Positions 9,615 to 17,566 of a stretch of DNA of 32,224 nucleotides are shown in pieces. Position numbers and translations under genes: made by a program. A model generated the notes under the pieces. That model was not told the origin of the DNA and searched no databases. It saw only the letters and a list, made by a program, of their open reading frames with translations. Position 1 is the stretch's first letter, and every line of letters begins with the position of its first letter. The DNA comes from an uncultured Pelagibacteraceae bacterium (GTDB lineage: Bacteria > Pseudomonadota > Alphaproteobacteria > Pelagibacterales > Pelagibacteraceae): positions 1 through 32,224 of the forward strand of contig CACCBF010000010.1 in assembly GCA_902544135.1 (NCBI GenBank). Reading direction: 5' to 3'.

Positions 9615-11168
9615 TCAATCTTTATAAACTATGTTTCTAGCTGACATAATCAAATCATCGGCCTCAGCTTTTGATAATGCAAAATCTTCTAAATATCCTT
9701 GTATTTTTACTTTTTCACCTTTTACAACATCAAAGCCACCGGTTAATTCATCCGATGCTAAATCGGCGAAATCCTCAAGTTTTAAAATTTTTTGCTCACC
9801 CAAAGTCAATAGCATACCTGGTGTTAAGCCCGTCAAGTTAATCAAATCGTCTGAAATTCCCAAATCTTTAATTCTTTGTGAAATATCCTCTTGATCTTTT
9901 TTATGAAATTCTTTTGCTCGCTCAATCAAAGCTTTAGCTGTATCTTCCTCAATACCCTCTATATTTTTAAAATTATCTAAAGAACTGTCTTTTATGTCAT
10001 CAATAGTTGAAAAACCCTCTGCAACAAGTAATTGACCAAGAGTTTCGTCTAATTCTAAATTTTTAACAAAGTTTTCTGTCTTTTCTTTAAATTCTTGTTG
10101 TCTTCTCTCAGAATCCTCTTGATCTGTCATTATATTGATCTCGTAGTTTAATAGTTTCGTGGCAAGTCTAACATTTTGCCCTCTACGACCTATCGCCTTA
10201 CTAAGATTTTCCTCGGTTAAAATCACATCCAACTTTTTTCTTTCAATGTCAACATTTACTCTTTGGACTTCAGCAGGTGATAACGCATTTGAAACTAAAA
10301 TTGCAGGATCCTCTGACCAGTTAACTATATCGATTTTCTCACCTTGTAATTCATTAACAACAGCCTGAACTCTTGAACCTCTCATTCCAACACAGGCACC
10401 TACTGGATCCAGCGAGGTGTCTATTGCTTTAACACAAATCTTTGCTCTACTTCCAGGATCTCTAGAAGAAGATTTAATTTCAATCAATCCATCATAAATT
10501 TCAGGCACTTCCTGTACAAAAAGCTTTTCCATAAATTTTGGATGAGCTCTAGATAAAAAAATTTGTTGACCCTTGTTTTCTCTTCTAACATCATAACAAT
10601 ATGCTTTAATTCTATCACCAGCTTTTATATTTTCTCTAGGAATAAGTTCATTTTTTTGAATTATTGCCTCCGTTCTTCCGAGATCAACTATAACATTTCC
10701 AAATTCGAGTCTTTTTACAATGCCGCTTAAAATTGTGTCTTGTTTATCTTTAAAATCGTTAAATTGTCTTTCTCTTTCGGCTTCTCTAACATTAAAACTG
10801 ATAACTTGTTTAGCAGTTTGGGCAGCTATTCTTCCAAAATCAAATGCTGGAAGTGGTTGTAAAATTTCGTCGCCAATTTTTTTATCTTTATTTTGTTGAT
10901 TTAAAACAATGGCATCTTTTAATCTAATTTCTGTATTAGAATTTTCAGGATTTTCTGAAATTGTTAACTTTCTAAAAATCTCAATATCTCCACTCTCTCT
11001 ATTAATAGAAACCTTAATTTCGTTATCATGACCAAACTTTGATTTGGCTGCTTTTGCTATTCCAGTTTCCATTGAATTGATAATTAGCTCTTTATCAATA
11101 GCCTTTTCTAAAGCCACTGCTTCAGCTATTCTTAATAATTCTAGTTTATCAGCTCTTTTATTTAACAT
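9615..11168 (-). CDS. nusA: Transcription termination/antitermination factor NusA
   Basis: A 517-residue RNA polymerase-binding protein controlling pausing, termination and antitermination. It has an N-terminal polymerase-binding domain (LLRIAEAVALEKAIDKE), an S1 domain (about 130-200), tandem KH domains (about 225-345, PVGACVGMRGSRVQAVVNEL and LSKAIGRRGQNVRLA) and acidic helix-hairpin-helix repeats at the C-terminus, as in proteobacterial NusA. I chose the ATG at 11168 because GGAG (11178-11181) sits 9 bases upstream and the protein then begins with family-typical sequence. An in-frame TTG at 11198 lies inside a terminator hairpin and is unlikely. A promoter and terminator-like hairpin immediately precede it. 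rimP, normally upstream, is absent. Confidence 0.95.
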   Translation of the reverse strand: MLNKRADKLELLRIAEAVALEKAIDKELIINSMETGIAKAAKSKFGHDNEIKVSINRESGDIEIFRKLTISENPENSNTEIRLKDAIVLNQQNKDKKIGDEILQPLPAFDFGRIAAQTAKQVISFNVREAERERQFNDFKDKQDTILSGIVKRLEFGNVIVDLGRTEAIIQKNELIPRENIKAGDRIKAYCYDVRRENKGQQIFLSRAHPKFMEKLFVQEVPEIYDGLIEIKSSSRDPGSRAKICVKAIDTSLDPVGACVGMRGSRVQAVVNELQGEKIDIVNWSEDPAILVSNALSPAEVQRVNVDIERKKLDVILTEENLSKAIGRRGQNVRLATKLLNYEINIMTDQEDSERRQQEFKEKTENFVKNLELDETLGQLLVAEGFSTIDDIKDSSLDNFKNIEGIEEDTAKALIERAKEFHKKDQEDISQRIKDLGISDDLINLTGLTPGMLLTLGEQKILKLEDFADLASDELTGGFDVVKGEKVKIQGYLEDFALSKAEADDLIMSARNIVYKD

Positions 11169-11177
11169 TTTTGTAAT

Positions 11178-11181
11178 CTCC
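11178..11181 (-). promoter_or_regulatory. Ribosome binding site of nusA (GGAG)
   Basis: GGAG on the minus strand, 9 bases before the ATG at 11168. It decides the start codon against the in-frame TTG at 11198. It directly touches the T-tract of the upstream terminator hairpin, so RNAs ending at that terminator would lack it. Confidence 0.7.
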
Positions 11182-11208
11182 AAAAAAAAATGGGCCAAAG
11201 CCCATTTT
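11182..11208 (-). terminator. Strong intrinsic terminator between metK and nusA (possible attenuator)
   Basis: On the minus strand the arms AAAATGGGC (11208-11200) and GCCCATTTT (11195-11187) form a perfect 9-bp stem with a 4-base loop (TTTG), continuing into an uninterrupted run of nine T (11190-11182). It is the clearest intrinsic terminator in the window. It can end the lnt-metK transcript, 56 bases after the metK stop. It also lies only about 14 bases before the nusA start codon, downstream of a plausible nusA promoter, so it may act as an attenuator in the nusA leader. Confidence 0.85.
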
Positions 11209-11229
11209 AGAAATCGAGAATGTTATCGA

Positions 11230-11257
11230 AATATATTAAAGTTTTTTAATTATTCAA
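11230..11257 (-). promoter_or_regulatory. Candidate sigma-70-type promoter for the nusA operon
   Basis: On the minus strand TTGAAT (11257-11252) and TATATT (11235-11230) are separated by 16 bases, close to TTGACA-N17-TATAAT. It lies in the only non-coding space between metK and nusA and would place the transcription start just upstream of the terminator hairpin. AT-rich DNA yields many such matches, so this is a candidate only. Confidence 0.4.
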
Positions 11258-11263
11258 TAGAAA

Positions 11264-12433
11264 CTATTTAGTAAAAACAGTAGTTTTATCGGTGTTTTCC
11301 CAAGAAAAAGCTCCGTCTCTTTCGGGAGTTCTTCCAAAATGACCATAAGCAGCTGTTTTTTCATAAATAGCTTTATTTAAGCCTAACATTTCTCTAATAC
11401 CTCTAGGACTTAAATCAAAATTTTCTCTAATTCTTTCTGTGACAAATTTGTTTTTATCTAAATCATCATCAAAAAGATTTACATAAATTGATAAAGGTTT
11501 TGAAACTCCAATCGCATATGCTAATTGGATTAAACATTTTTCAGCAATTCTTGAGGCAACGATATTTTTTGCGATATATCTCGCAGCGTAAGCAGCAGAT
11601 CTATCAACCTTTGTTGGGTCTTTTCCAGAAAATGCTCCCCCACCATGAGGTGCAGCTCCACCGTATGTATCTACAATAATTTTTCTTCCTGTTAATCCAC
11701 AATCACCGTCAGGGCCTCCAATAACAAAATTACCAGTTGGATTTACATAAAACTCATCATCCTCAAAATCCGCCATAAATTCTTTTGGAATTGTTTTAAG
11801 CATATATGGTCTTAATATTTCTCTAACCTGTTCTTGATTCACATCAGCTGAATGTTGAGAAGAAATAACCACCGACTTAACCTTTGTAGGTTTTCCATTT
11901 AAATATTGAAATGTGATTTGACTTTTAGAGTCAGGTTCAATGTTTTTCAATTTTCCAGATTTCCTGTCCTCTGCCATTAACCTTAAAATTTTATGTGAAT
12001 AATGGATTGGTGCTGGCATTAAAACATCAGTTTCATCACATGCATACCCAAACATTATTCCTTGATCTCCAGCTCCTTCATCTTTATTTCCTTTGGGATC
12101 TACCCCCATCGCAATATCTGAAGATTGTGAATGAAGATGACACTCTATTCTTGTAGCCTCCTTCCAAGTGAAACCTTCTTGATCATAACCAATATCTTTA
12201 ATGCAGTCCCTAACATTTTTTATAAGATTTTCTTTGTTAATCTCTGGTCCTCTTACCTCTCCAGCTAAAACAACTTTATTAGTAGTAGTAAGAGTTTCAC
12301 AAGCAACTCTTGAATAGGGATCTTTAGATAAATAAGTATCTACAACCATATCAGATATTCTATCAGACACTTTGTCTGGATGTCCCTCAGAGACTGATTC
12401 ACTAGTGAAAAGAAAATTTTTTAAATTACTCAT
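11264..12433 (-). CDS. metK: S-adenosylmethionine synthetase
   Basis: A 389-residue cytosolic enzyme making S-adenosylmethionine from methionine and ATP. The visible motifs are [19 protein letters not shown] (GHPDK 17-21), [12 protein letters not shown] (from 120), [20 protein letters not shown] and [19 protein letters not shown] (the glycine-rich and phosphate-binding loops). Length is normal for the family. The start overlaps the 3' end of lnt by 8 bp, leaving no room for a leader riboswitch. Transcription therefore probably comes through lnt from upstream and ends at the hairpin at 11182-11208. trmB, often next to metK in alphaproteobacteria, is not here. Confidence 0.97.
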   Translation of the reverse strand: MSNLKNFLFTSESVSEGHPDKVSDRISDMVVDTYLSKDPYSRVACETLTTTNKVVLAGEVRGPEINKENLIKNVRDCIKDIGYDQEGFTWKEATRIECHLHSQSSDIAMGVDPKGNKDEGAGDQGIMFGYACDETDVLMPAPIHYSHKILRLMAEDRKSGKLKNIEPDSKSQITFQYLNGKPTKVKSVVISSQHSADVNQEQVREILRPYMLKTIPKEFMADFEDDEFYVNPTGNFVIGGPDGDCGLTGRKIIVDTYGGAAPHGGGAFSGKDPTKVDRSAAYAARYIAKNIVASRIAEKCLIQLAYAIGVSKPLSIYVNLFDDDLDKNKFVTERIRENFDLSPRGIREMLGLNKAIYEKTAAYGHFGRTPERDGAFSWENTDKTTVFTK

Positions 12434-13970
12434 CTTTGATCCTATTAAATGAAAAAATTAATAAAATATACAACAAAATTAATAAGATAAATATCTTGTT
12501 TCCATATAAAGAAAATATAGTTGGATTAAAGTCTCTTCTTTTTTCAAAATCAATAAAACCATCTTTGTTATAATCAATTTTTTTTTCGATCTCACCTAGA
12601 GGGTTAATTATTGCTGTCATACCATTATTAGCTGACCTTAAGACATATTTTCCAGTTTCAATAGCTCTGAATATACTGTGAGAGAAGTGTTGCTTTGGCC
12701 CGATAGATTTACCAAACCATCCATCTTCTGATATATTTATTATAAAATCGTAATCGTTATCTTTTGTCAGATTGCCACTATAAATTATCTCATAACAAAT
12801 TAATGGTAATAATTTTAAATCTTGAAAGTTATTTTTTATGTGGATAATCTTTCTTTCACCTCCCTTAGTAAAAGATCCAAAGTTATTTGTGATAGTTTTT
12901 AAACCAATTCTATTAAGCAAATTTTCAAATGGAAGAAATTCACCAAAAGGAACTAAATTAATTTTATTATAATTTTGAACTAAGTTTAATTTATTATCAA
13001 TAAGTGACAGTGAGTTAAAATACTTATAATTTTCATTTATTAATGATCTACTAGAGATACCGAGTCCTATTAAATGATTTTCATTAAAGTTTTCGGCAAA
13101 TAAACTCTTATATAACTTTAATTCATCTAAATATGTATTTGGTATGATTCCTTCGGGCCACAAAAAAAAGGTTTTTTTATAAGATTCAGGTGAACTTAAA
13201 TTTATCAACTCATTAATGATTTTTTCTGTTTGATTATCACTATAAAACCTATCTAAACTTATATTTGATCCAATTATCCTTATCAAGTAAGGATTTTTTA
13301 CAATTTTTTCATTTAAAAAACTTTGCTTATATGATTTTCCATAAAATAAAAATAATATTGGAATTAATAAAATTAAAATAGAAACAAAACTTTCAACTTT
13401 TGATTTTCTTAAAATGTAAATTGCAGGTGCAGAAAAAAAACTAATTATTAAAAGATTTAGTGCGTATGTTCCGATAATAGATGCAAAACTTATAAAACTC
13501 AGGTTCTCTGAAAGACTATAAATAAATAGGTTCCAAGGAAAACCTGTTAGAATATTTCCTCTTAAAAATTCAACTAATCCAAAAAGAAGAGAAAATAAAA
13601 AAAAAGAGCTTAATAATGTTTTTAATTCAAATTTGTAAAAAATAAATGTTGCTAACCCATAGAATAGACCCAAAAAAGATGGAATAAGAATTAAAGCAAC
13701 TGGTATTAAAAATTTAAAATTTGGATCAAAAGTAAGAGATATGGTTATCCAATATAAATTACTTAAAAAATAACTTAAACCGAATATCCAACCATAAAGA
13801 AAAAAAAATTTTCCATTTTTCTGATCATTAAGTTTCTTAAATAAAAAAACAAAGAAAATACTAAATGTGAAAAAATTTATTAAAAAAAGATTTAAAGGTG
13901 GGAGACTTAAAGATGTTAATCCTCCTAAGATTAATAAAAGTAATATTTCTATTATAAATTTTTTATTCAA
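12426..13970 (-). CDS. lnt: Apolipoprotein N-acyltransferase
   Basis: A 514-residue inner-membrane enzyme that adds the third acyl chain to lipoproteins. The N-terminal 210 residues hold about six hydrophobic segments. The periplasmic nitrilase-like domain (about 225-475) shows the catalytic triad Glu273 (WPEGIIPN), Lys336 ([16 protein letters not shown]) and Cys392 (LICYEIIY). A final membrane segment lies near 485-508. The start is a TTG at 13970, one base after the stop of the ybeY remnant; no ATG fits better and no clear ribosome binding site is visible, so the start is moderately certain. Substrates in this window would include the dolP-like lipoprotein. corC, usually between ybeY and lnt, is missing. 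Confidence 0.93.
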   Translation of the reverse strand: MNKKFIIEILLLLILGGLTSLSLPPLNLFLINFFTFSIFFVFLFKKLNDQKNGKFFFLYGWIFGLSYFLSNLYWITISLTFDPNFKFLIPVALILIPSFLGLFYGLATFIFYKFELKTLLSSFFLFSLLFGLVEFLRGNILTGFPWNLFIYSLSENLSFISFASIIGTYALNLLIISFFSAPAIYILRKSKVESFVSILILLIPILFLFYGKSYKQSFLNEKIVKNPYLIRIIGSNISLDRFYSDNQTEKIINELINLSSPESYKKTFFLWPEGIIPNTYLDELKLYKSLFAENFNENHLIGLGISSRSLINENYKYFNSLSLIDNKLNLVQNYNKINLVPFGEFLPFENLLNRIGLKTITNNFGSFTKGGERKIIHIKNNFQDLKLLPLICYEIIYSGNLTKDNDYDFIINISEDGWFGKSIGPKQHFSHSIFRAIETGKYVLRSANNGMTAIINPLGEIEKKIDYNKDGFIDFEKRRDFNPTIFSLYGNKIFILLILLYILLIFSFNRIKDE

Positions 13971-13971
13971 C

Positions 13972-14425
13972 TTAAATTAAAATTTTTTTGACTGATCTAA
14001 ATATTTTTTGTTCTTCACGAAACATTATCTGATATTCCTTTTCTTTTGTATGATTAAAATTTAGTAAATGTAAGAATAAAAATTTTTGTAACTTTTTCTT
14101 TAAAATCGTAATTATTTATATTTTTAGGTTTATTCATATAATTAAAACTTATAATAACATCTCCCAAATAAACTTCTTTGAGATTTTTGAATTTTTTTTG
14201 TAATGGAAAAGATAACACATCTGTATGTTTATCTTTTTTTCTAAATTTTTTATTTAATCTTTTAATATTTCTATTGTTAGAAAGTAATAGAGTTAAATAA
14301 GCTCTTTTATTTATAAATTTAAATTTTTTTGGAAAATGTTTGCATAATTGATTAAAAAAAATTTCTTTTTTTTTAATTTTTTTTGACCAAAATTTTTCCT
14401 CAGTGAGGACATTAACCTTGATCAT
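13972..14425 (-). pseudogene. ybeY: Broken ybeY (16S rRNA maturation endoribonuclease)
   Basis: YbeY is a zinc-dependent endoribonuclease of 16S rRNA 3'-end maturation and ribosome quality control; its hallmark is a C-terminal H-G-x-L-H-x-L-G-Y-D-H motif. The first frame is open for 123 codons (14425 to a TAA at 14054-14056) and contains YbeY-like KKDKHTDVLSFPL and VYLGDVIIS, but ends with KIFILTFTKF. The frame one base further along continues from about 14082 with FLHLLNFNHTKEKEYQIM and so on to a TAA at 13972-13974. So the ancestral C-terminus is still readable after a frameshift near 14075. An 8-base deletion of the first His-Gly would fit. The leading His is gone and GYDH has become NFNH, so metal binding looks lost even if the frame were restored. 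It overlaps phoH by 14 bp. A functional frameshifted or truncated protein cannot be excluded. Confidence 0.85.
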
Positions 14426-15416
14426 TGTTACTAGAATATGCTTTTACAATTTTTGATACTAAAGGATGTCTTACAACATCTGAATGATCAAAGTCTATAA
14501 CTTTAATTTCATCTAAATGAGATAATAGTTTTTTAGCTCTGTCCAAACCTGACATATGTTTATTTGGAAGATCTATCTGTGAGGGATCACCATTAACTAC
14601 TATTTTTGAGTTTTCACCAATTCTTGTTAAGAACATTTTAATCTGAGTGTCTGTTGCATTCTGAGCTTCATCTAGAATTGCAAAAGAATTTTTAAGAGTT
14701 CTACCTCTCATAAATGCCAAAGGAGCAATCTCAATATCTCCTATTTCAATCATCCTTTGAATTTTTTCAAAATGAAATAAATCGTAAAGTGAATCGTACA
14801 GAGGTCTTAGATATGGATCTACTTTTTCTTTCATATCTCCTGGTAAAAAGCCCAATCTTTCACCAGCCTCAACAGCTGGTCTTGATAGAATTATTCTCTC
14901 AATCTTTTTTTCTAAAAGCATAGTGAGGCCAACAGCAACAGCAAGAAAAGTTTTTCCTGTTCCTGCTGGACCAGCAGAAATGACTATTTCACTTTCCCTT
15001 AAAGCTCTAACATATCTTTTTTGTTTTTCAGATCTTGGAATAATAGATTTTTTAGGTGTTTTAATAATATCAGTGATATTAGAGTTTTTAACTTTTTCAT
15101 TAATCATAAATTGGTCCACAGATGATAAGATATCTTTGTTTTCGATATTTCCATTATTTAAAAATTGGTTTACTAAAAATTGAATAGCATTTTTAACAAT
15201 TTCATTTTTTTCATCAGTAGACTTAATAAGTATTGAATTTCCTCTGGAATACAAGCTTGCTCCAGTAATTTTTTCTAGTTCCTTTAAATTTTTATTAAAT
15301 TCACCTACAATGCCCATCAGTAAGTTATTATCACTAAATATCACACTCAATGAGTTATTATCTGAGTAAACAAATTTTAAAAGTGCCTGAGTTTCTTTTG
15401 TAATTGAACTATTCAA
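14412..15416 (-). CDS. phoH: PhoH-like ATPase
   Basis: A 334-residue cytoplasmic P-loop ATPase of the PhoH/YbeZ family. An N-terminal KH-like region (about 1-90) precedes the ATPase core with Walker A GPAGTGKT (149-156), LSRPAVEAGERLGFLPGD, FMRGRTLKNSFAILDEAQNA (Walker B DEAQ 249-252) and GDPSQIDLP. Family members are encoded next to ybeY and are thought to work with it in RNA or ribosome metabolism. Here the partner ybeY is damaged although phoH looks fully intact. It starts 2 bp after miaB and overlaps ybeY by 14 bp. Confidence 0.95.
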   Translation of the reverse strand: MNSSITKETQALLKFVYSDNNSLSVIFSDNNLLMGIVGEFNKNLKELEKITGASLYSRGNSILIKSTDEKNEIVKNAIQFLVNQFLNNGNIENKDILSSVDQFMINEKVKNSNITDIIKTPKKSIIPRSEKQKRYVRALRESEIVISAGPAGTGKTFLAVAVGLTMLLEKKIERIILSRPAVEAGERLGFLPGDMKEKVDPYLRPLYDSLYDLFHFEKIQRMIEIGDIEIAPLAFMRGRTLKNSFAILDEAQNATDTQIKMFLTRIGENSKIVVNGDPSQIDLPNKHMSGLDRAKKLLSHLDEIKVIDFDHSDVVRHPLVSKIVKAYSSNNDQG

Positions 15417-15418
15417 AT

Positions 15419-16747
15419 TTATGCGACTCTCAATTTTGAAATTTCTAAAGTTTCACCAAAAAGTGTATTTTGATTACTACTATTAATTTTAACTTTTACC
15501 AGCTTCCCCACATCTTCATCTTTACCATCAAATATCACTGAGGTCATATAACTGGTTCTACCAAAATACTTTGCACTTTTAGACACTCTATTTTCTACTA
15601 AAACCTCTATTACTTTACCCTCAAAAGATCTATTCATTTTTTTTTGAAAATTAAATAACTCTTTTTGGACAATTTTTAATCTTTCATCACTTAACTTTCG
15701 ATCGATTAGTGGCAAATGAGAAGCTTTTGTACCTGGTCTTGGACTAAATACAAAAGAAAAAGAATTTATAAATTTTATTTTTTTTATAAGATTAAGTGTC
15801 GCGTTAAAATCGCTCTCTTCCTCACCAGGGTAGCCAATTATAAAATCGCTAGAAAATTTAATAGAAGAATTTATTTTAATTATTTTTTCGTAAATTTGAA
15901 AATAATATTCGATATTGTGATTTCTATTCATCAACTTTAAAACCTTATTTGAGCCGCTTTGGACTGGTAAATGAATAAGGGGCATTAATTTTTTTGAGTT
16001 CCCATACAAATCAATTAAATCATCACTCATGTCAATTGGATGTGAAGTTGTATATCTGATCCTTAAAATTTCAGGGATTTTTTCTATTTCTCGTATCAAA
16101 TTTGACAACTTATAATTTTCATAATTATAAGCATTAACATTTTGTCCTAATAAAGTAATCTCCCTAACTCCATTTCCTGCAAGGATTTTTGCCTCATTAA
16201 CAATTTCATTAAATGGTCTGGAATATTCAGGACCTCTTGTATAAGGAACGACACAAAAATGACAAAACTTATCACAGCCTTCCTGTATAGTTAAAAAAGA
16301 AGATATTTTTGTGGATGAGTTTTTTATTTTATCTAAATAATTGAATTTTGAAACAGCATCAAAATCAGTTTCATCCAATCTCCTCTGATTATCTAAGTAT
16401 TCCTCAATCTTGTCATTAATTTTATGATATGCCTGAGGTCCAATAACTAGATCAATAAAAGGTTCTCTTTTTAACATCTCTTCGTTTTCTGCTTGAGCAA
16501 CACATCCAGCAACTATGACAAAAGGTTTTTTTTTTAACCTAAATCTTTTTTTAACTCTACCTATCTCATGATAAACTTTTTCTTTTGCCTTATCTCTTAT
16601 GTGACATGTGTTTAATAAAAAACAATTTGTATCGTCGAGATTTTCGGTTTTTATAAATCCTATTTTTTTTACAGTATCAATTATTCTATTAGTATCATAC
16701 TCGTTCATTTGGCAACCAAATGTTTTAGCGAATATTTTTTTATTCAT
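15419..16747 (-). CDS. miaB: tRNA-2-methylthio-N6-dimethylallyladenosine synthase
   Basis: A 442-residue radical-SAM methylthiotransferase acting on i6A37 of tRNA. The N-terminal UPF0004 domain carries the second-cluster cysteines Cys12 (TFGCQMNEYD), Cys48 (LLNTCHIRDKA) and Cys82 (VAGCVAQ). The radical-SAM motif is Cys158, Cys162 and Cys165 (EGCDKFCHFCVVPYTRGPE). A TRAM domain covers about 375-435. NEYDTN and the RGPEYSRP segment favour MiaB over RimO or MtaB. It overlaps the fur 3' end by 8 bp and precedes phoH by 2 bp, so the cluster is probably cotranscribed. Confidence 0.96.
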   Translation of the reverse strand: MNKKIFAKTFGCQMNEYDTNRIIDTVKKIGFIKTENLDDTNCFLLNTCHIRDKAKEKVYHEIGRVKKRFRLKKKPFVIVAGCVAQAENEEMLKREPFIDLVIGPQAYHKINDKIEEYLDNQRRLDETDFDAVSKFNYLDKIKNSSTKISSFLTIQEGCDKFCHFCVVPYTRGPEYSRPFNEIVNEAKILAGNGVREITLLGQNVNAYNYENYKLSNLIREIEKIPEILRIRYTTSHPIDMSDDLIDLYGNSKKLMPLIHLPVQSGSNKVLKLMNRNHNIEYYFQIYEKIIKINSSIKFSSDFIIGYPGEEESDFNATLNLIKKIKFINSFSFVFSPRPGTKASHLPLIDRKLSDERLKIVQKELFNFQKKMNRSFEGKVIEVLVENRVSKSAKYFGRTSYMTSVIFDGKDEDVGKLVKVKINSSNQNTLFGETLEISKLRVA

Positions 16748-17171
16748 TTTTTTTATCTACTTTAACACCATAAAGTTCCAGCTTGTGGTCAACTAATTTA
16801 TAACCATATTTGCTAGCAATTTTTTTTTGTAACTCTTCTATCTCCTCATCAACAAACTCTATGATATCACCAGTTTTGATATCTATTAAATGATTATGAT
16901 CATCATTTATTTCATATCTTGCCTTGCCACCTTTAAAATCGTGTTTTGTCAGAATTCCAGCTTCTTCAAAAAGTTTTACAGTTCTATACACTGTTGCGAT
17001 GCTTATTTTAGGATCAATTTTTGAAACTCTATTATACAGCTCATCAACATCTGGATGATCAGATTCACCATAGGCTTTTTTTGACTCAGAAATAACCTTA
17101 GCAATTATTCGTCTTTGATCAGTGAGTTTCACACCCTGAGATAGACATTTTTGTTCAATTGTTTCTGACAT
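16740..17171 (-). CDS. fur: Fur-family metal-responsive transcriptional regulator
   Basis: A 143-residue DNA-binding repressor. The winged-helix domain (about 8-85) shows KLTDQRRIIAKVI and ISIATVYRTVKLFEEAGIL, the Fur recognition helix. The dimerisation domain has YEINDDHNHLIDIKTGDIIEFVDEEIEELQ with His92 and His94. The usual HDH is HNH, and the CxxC zinc-binding pair of E. coli Fur is absent, as in alphaproteobacterial Fur/Mur-type members. Whether it senses iron, manganese or haem cannot be told from sequence alone. It lies 8 bp after tsaB, where rimI is often found, and overlaps miaB by 8 bp. Confidence 0.9.
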   Translation of the reverse strand: MSETIEQKCLSQGVKLTDQRRIIAKVISESKKAYGESDHPDVDELYNRVSKIDPKISIATVYRTVKLFEEAGILTKHDFKGGKARYEINDDHNHLIDIKTGDIIEFVDEEIEELQKKIASKYGYKLVDHKLELYGVKVDKKNE

Positions 17172-17179
17172 ATGTATTT

Positions 17180-17566
17180 TTAACCCGAATAGATAGGATT
17201 AATCAAATTTTTTTCAACTTTAAATTTTTTACATAAATGAGGGATAAATTCATATTTTACATGCTTTTCTCCGCTGAAATCTCTAAAACTAAAGCAATAA
17301 TAATTAATTTTATTTACTAAATGAATAGCCTTAACGACTGATAGAGAATTTCTAATGCCTGCAAAACTACCAGGTCCTCTATTTATATATATATCTGAAA
17401 TTTTTTTTAAATCTAAATTTTTTGACATTAAAAAATCGTTTAAAAGTATTATTAATCTCTCATAATTTTTTTTGCTATTTTCATAGCTAGCATTATAATT
17501 GTTTCCATCTACAATAATCATGAAAAAAACTTTATCACCAGCTGCATCTATTATTAGCTTTGTCAT
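17180..17566 (-). CDS. tsaB: Short TsaB (YeaZ) subunit of the tRNA t6A synthesis complex
   Basis: A 128-residue protein related to TsaB, the scaffold partner of TsaD in making threonylcarbamoyl-adenosine 37 of tRNA. The N-terminal half has the family pattern: LIIDAAGDKVFFMIIVDG (ASKHA strand pair) and INRGPGSFAGIRNSLSVVKA (63-80). After NYYCFSFRDF the protein drops almost directly to IPHLCKKFKVEKNLINPIY, which resembles the normal TsaB end. The second lobe of the longer homologues (about 230 residues in E. coli) is therefore nearly absent. The TsaD-contacting N-terminal lobe is retained, so it may still work. The first 47 bases overlap the divergent deacetylase gene. Confidence 0.75.
   Translation of the reverse strand: MTKLIIDAAGDKVFFMIIVDGNNYNASYENSKKNYERLIILLNDFLMSKNLDLKKISDIYINRGPGSFAGIRNSLSVVKAIHLVNKINYYCFSFRDFSGEKHVKYEFIPHLCKKFKVEKNLINPIYSG

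Noticed and set aside
11169..11198. Longer nusA starting at an in-frame TTG at 11198 (ten extra residues)
   Set aside because: That codon lies inside the terminator hairpin, and the extra residues (MAHFFLEITK) come from the T-tract and ribosome binding site. GGAG 9 bases before the ATG at 11168 fits better.
11169..11263. SAM riboswitch next to metK
   Set aside because: The gap lies downstream of metK, and metK overlaps lnt on its upstream side, leaving no leader. The only structure is the simple terminator hairpin.
14054..14100. Programmed ribosomal frameshift restoring YbeY
   Set aside because: There is no canonical slippery heptamer with a downstream stem, and the shifted frame still lacks the His-Gly and has NFNH in place of GYDH, so a restored protein would not carry the active site.
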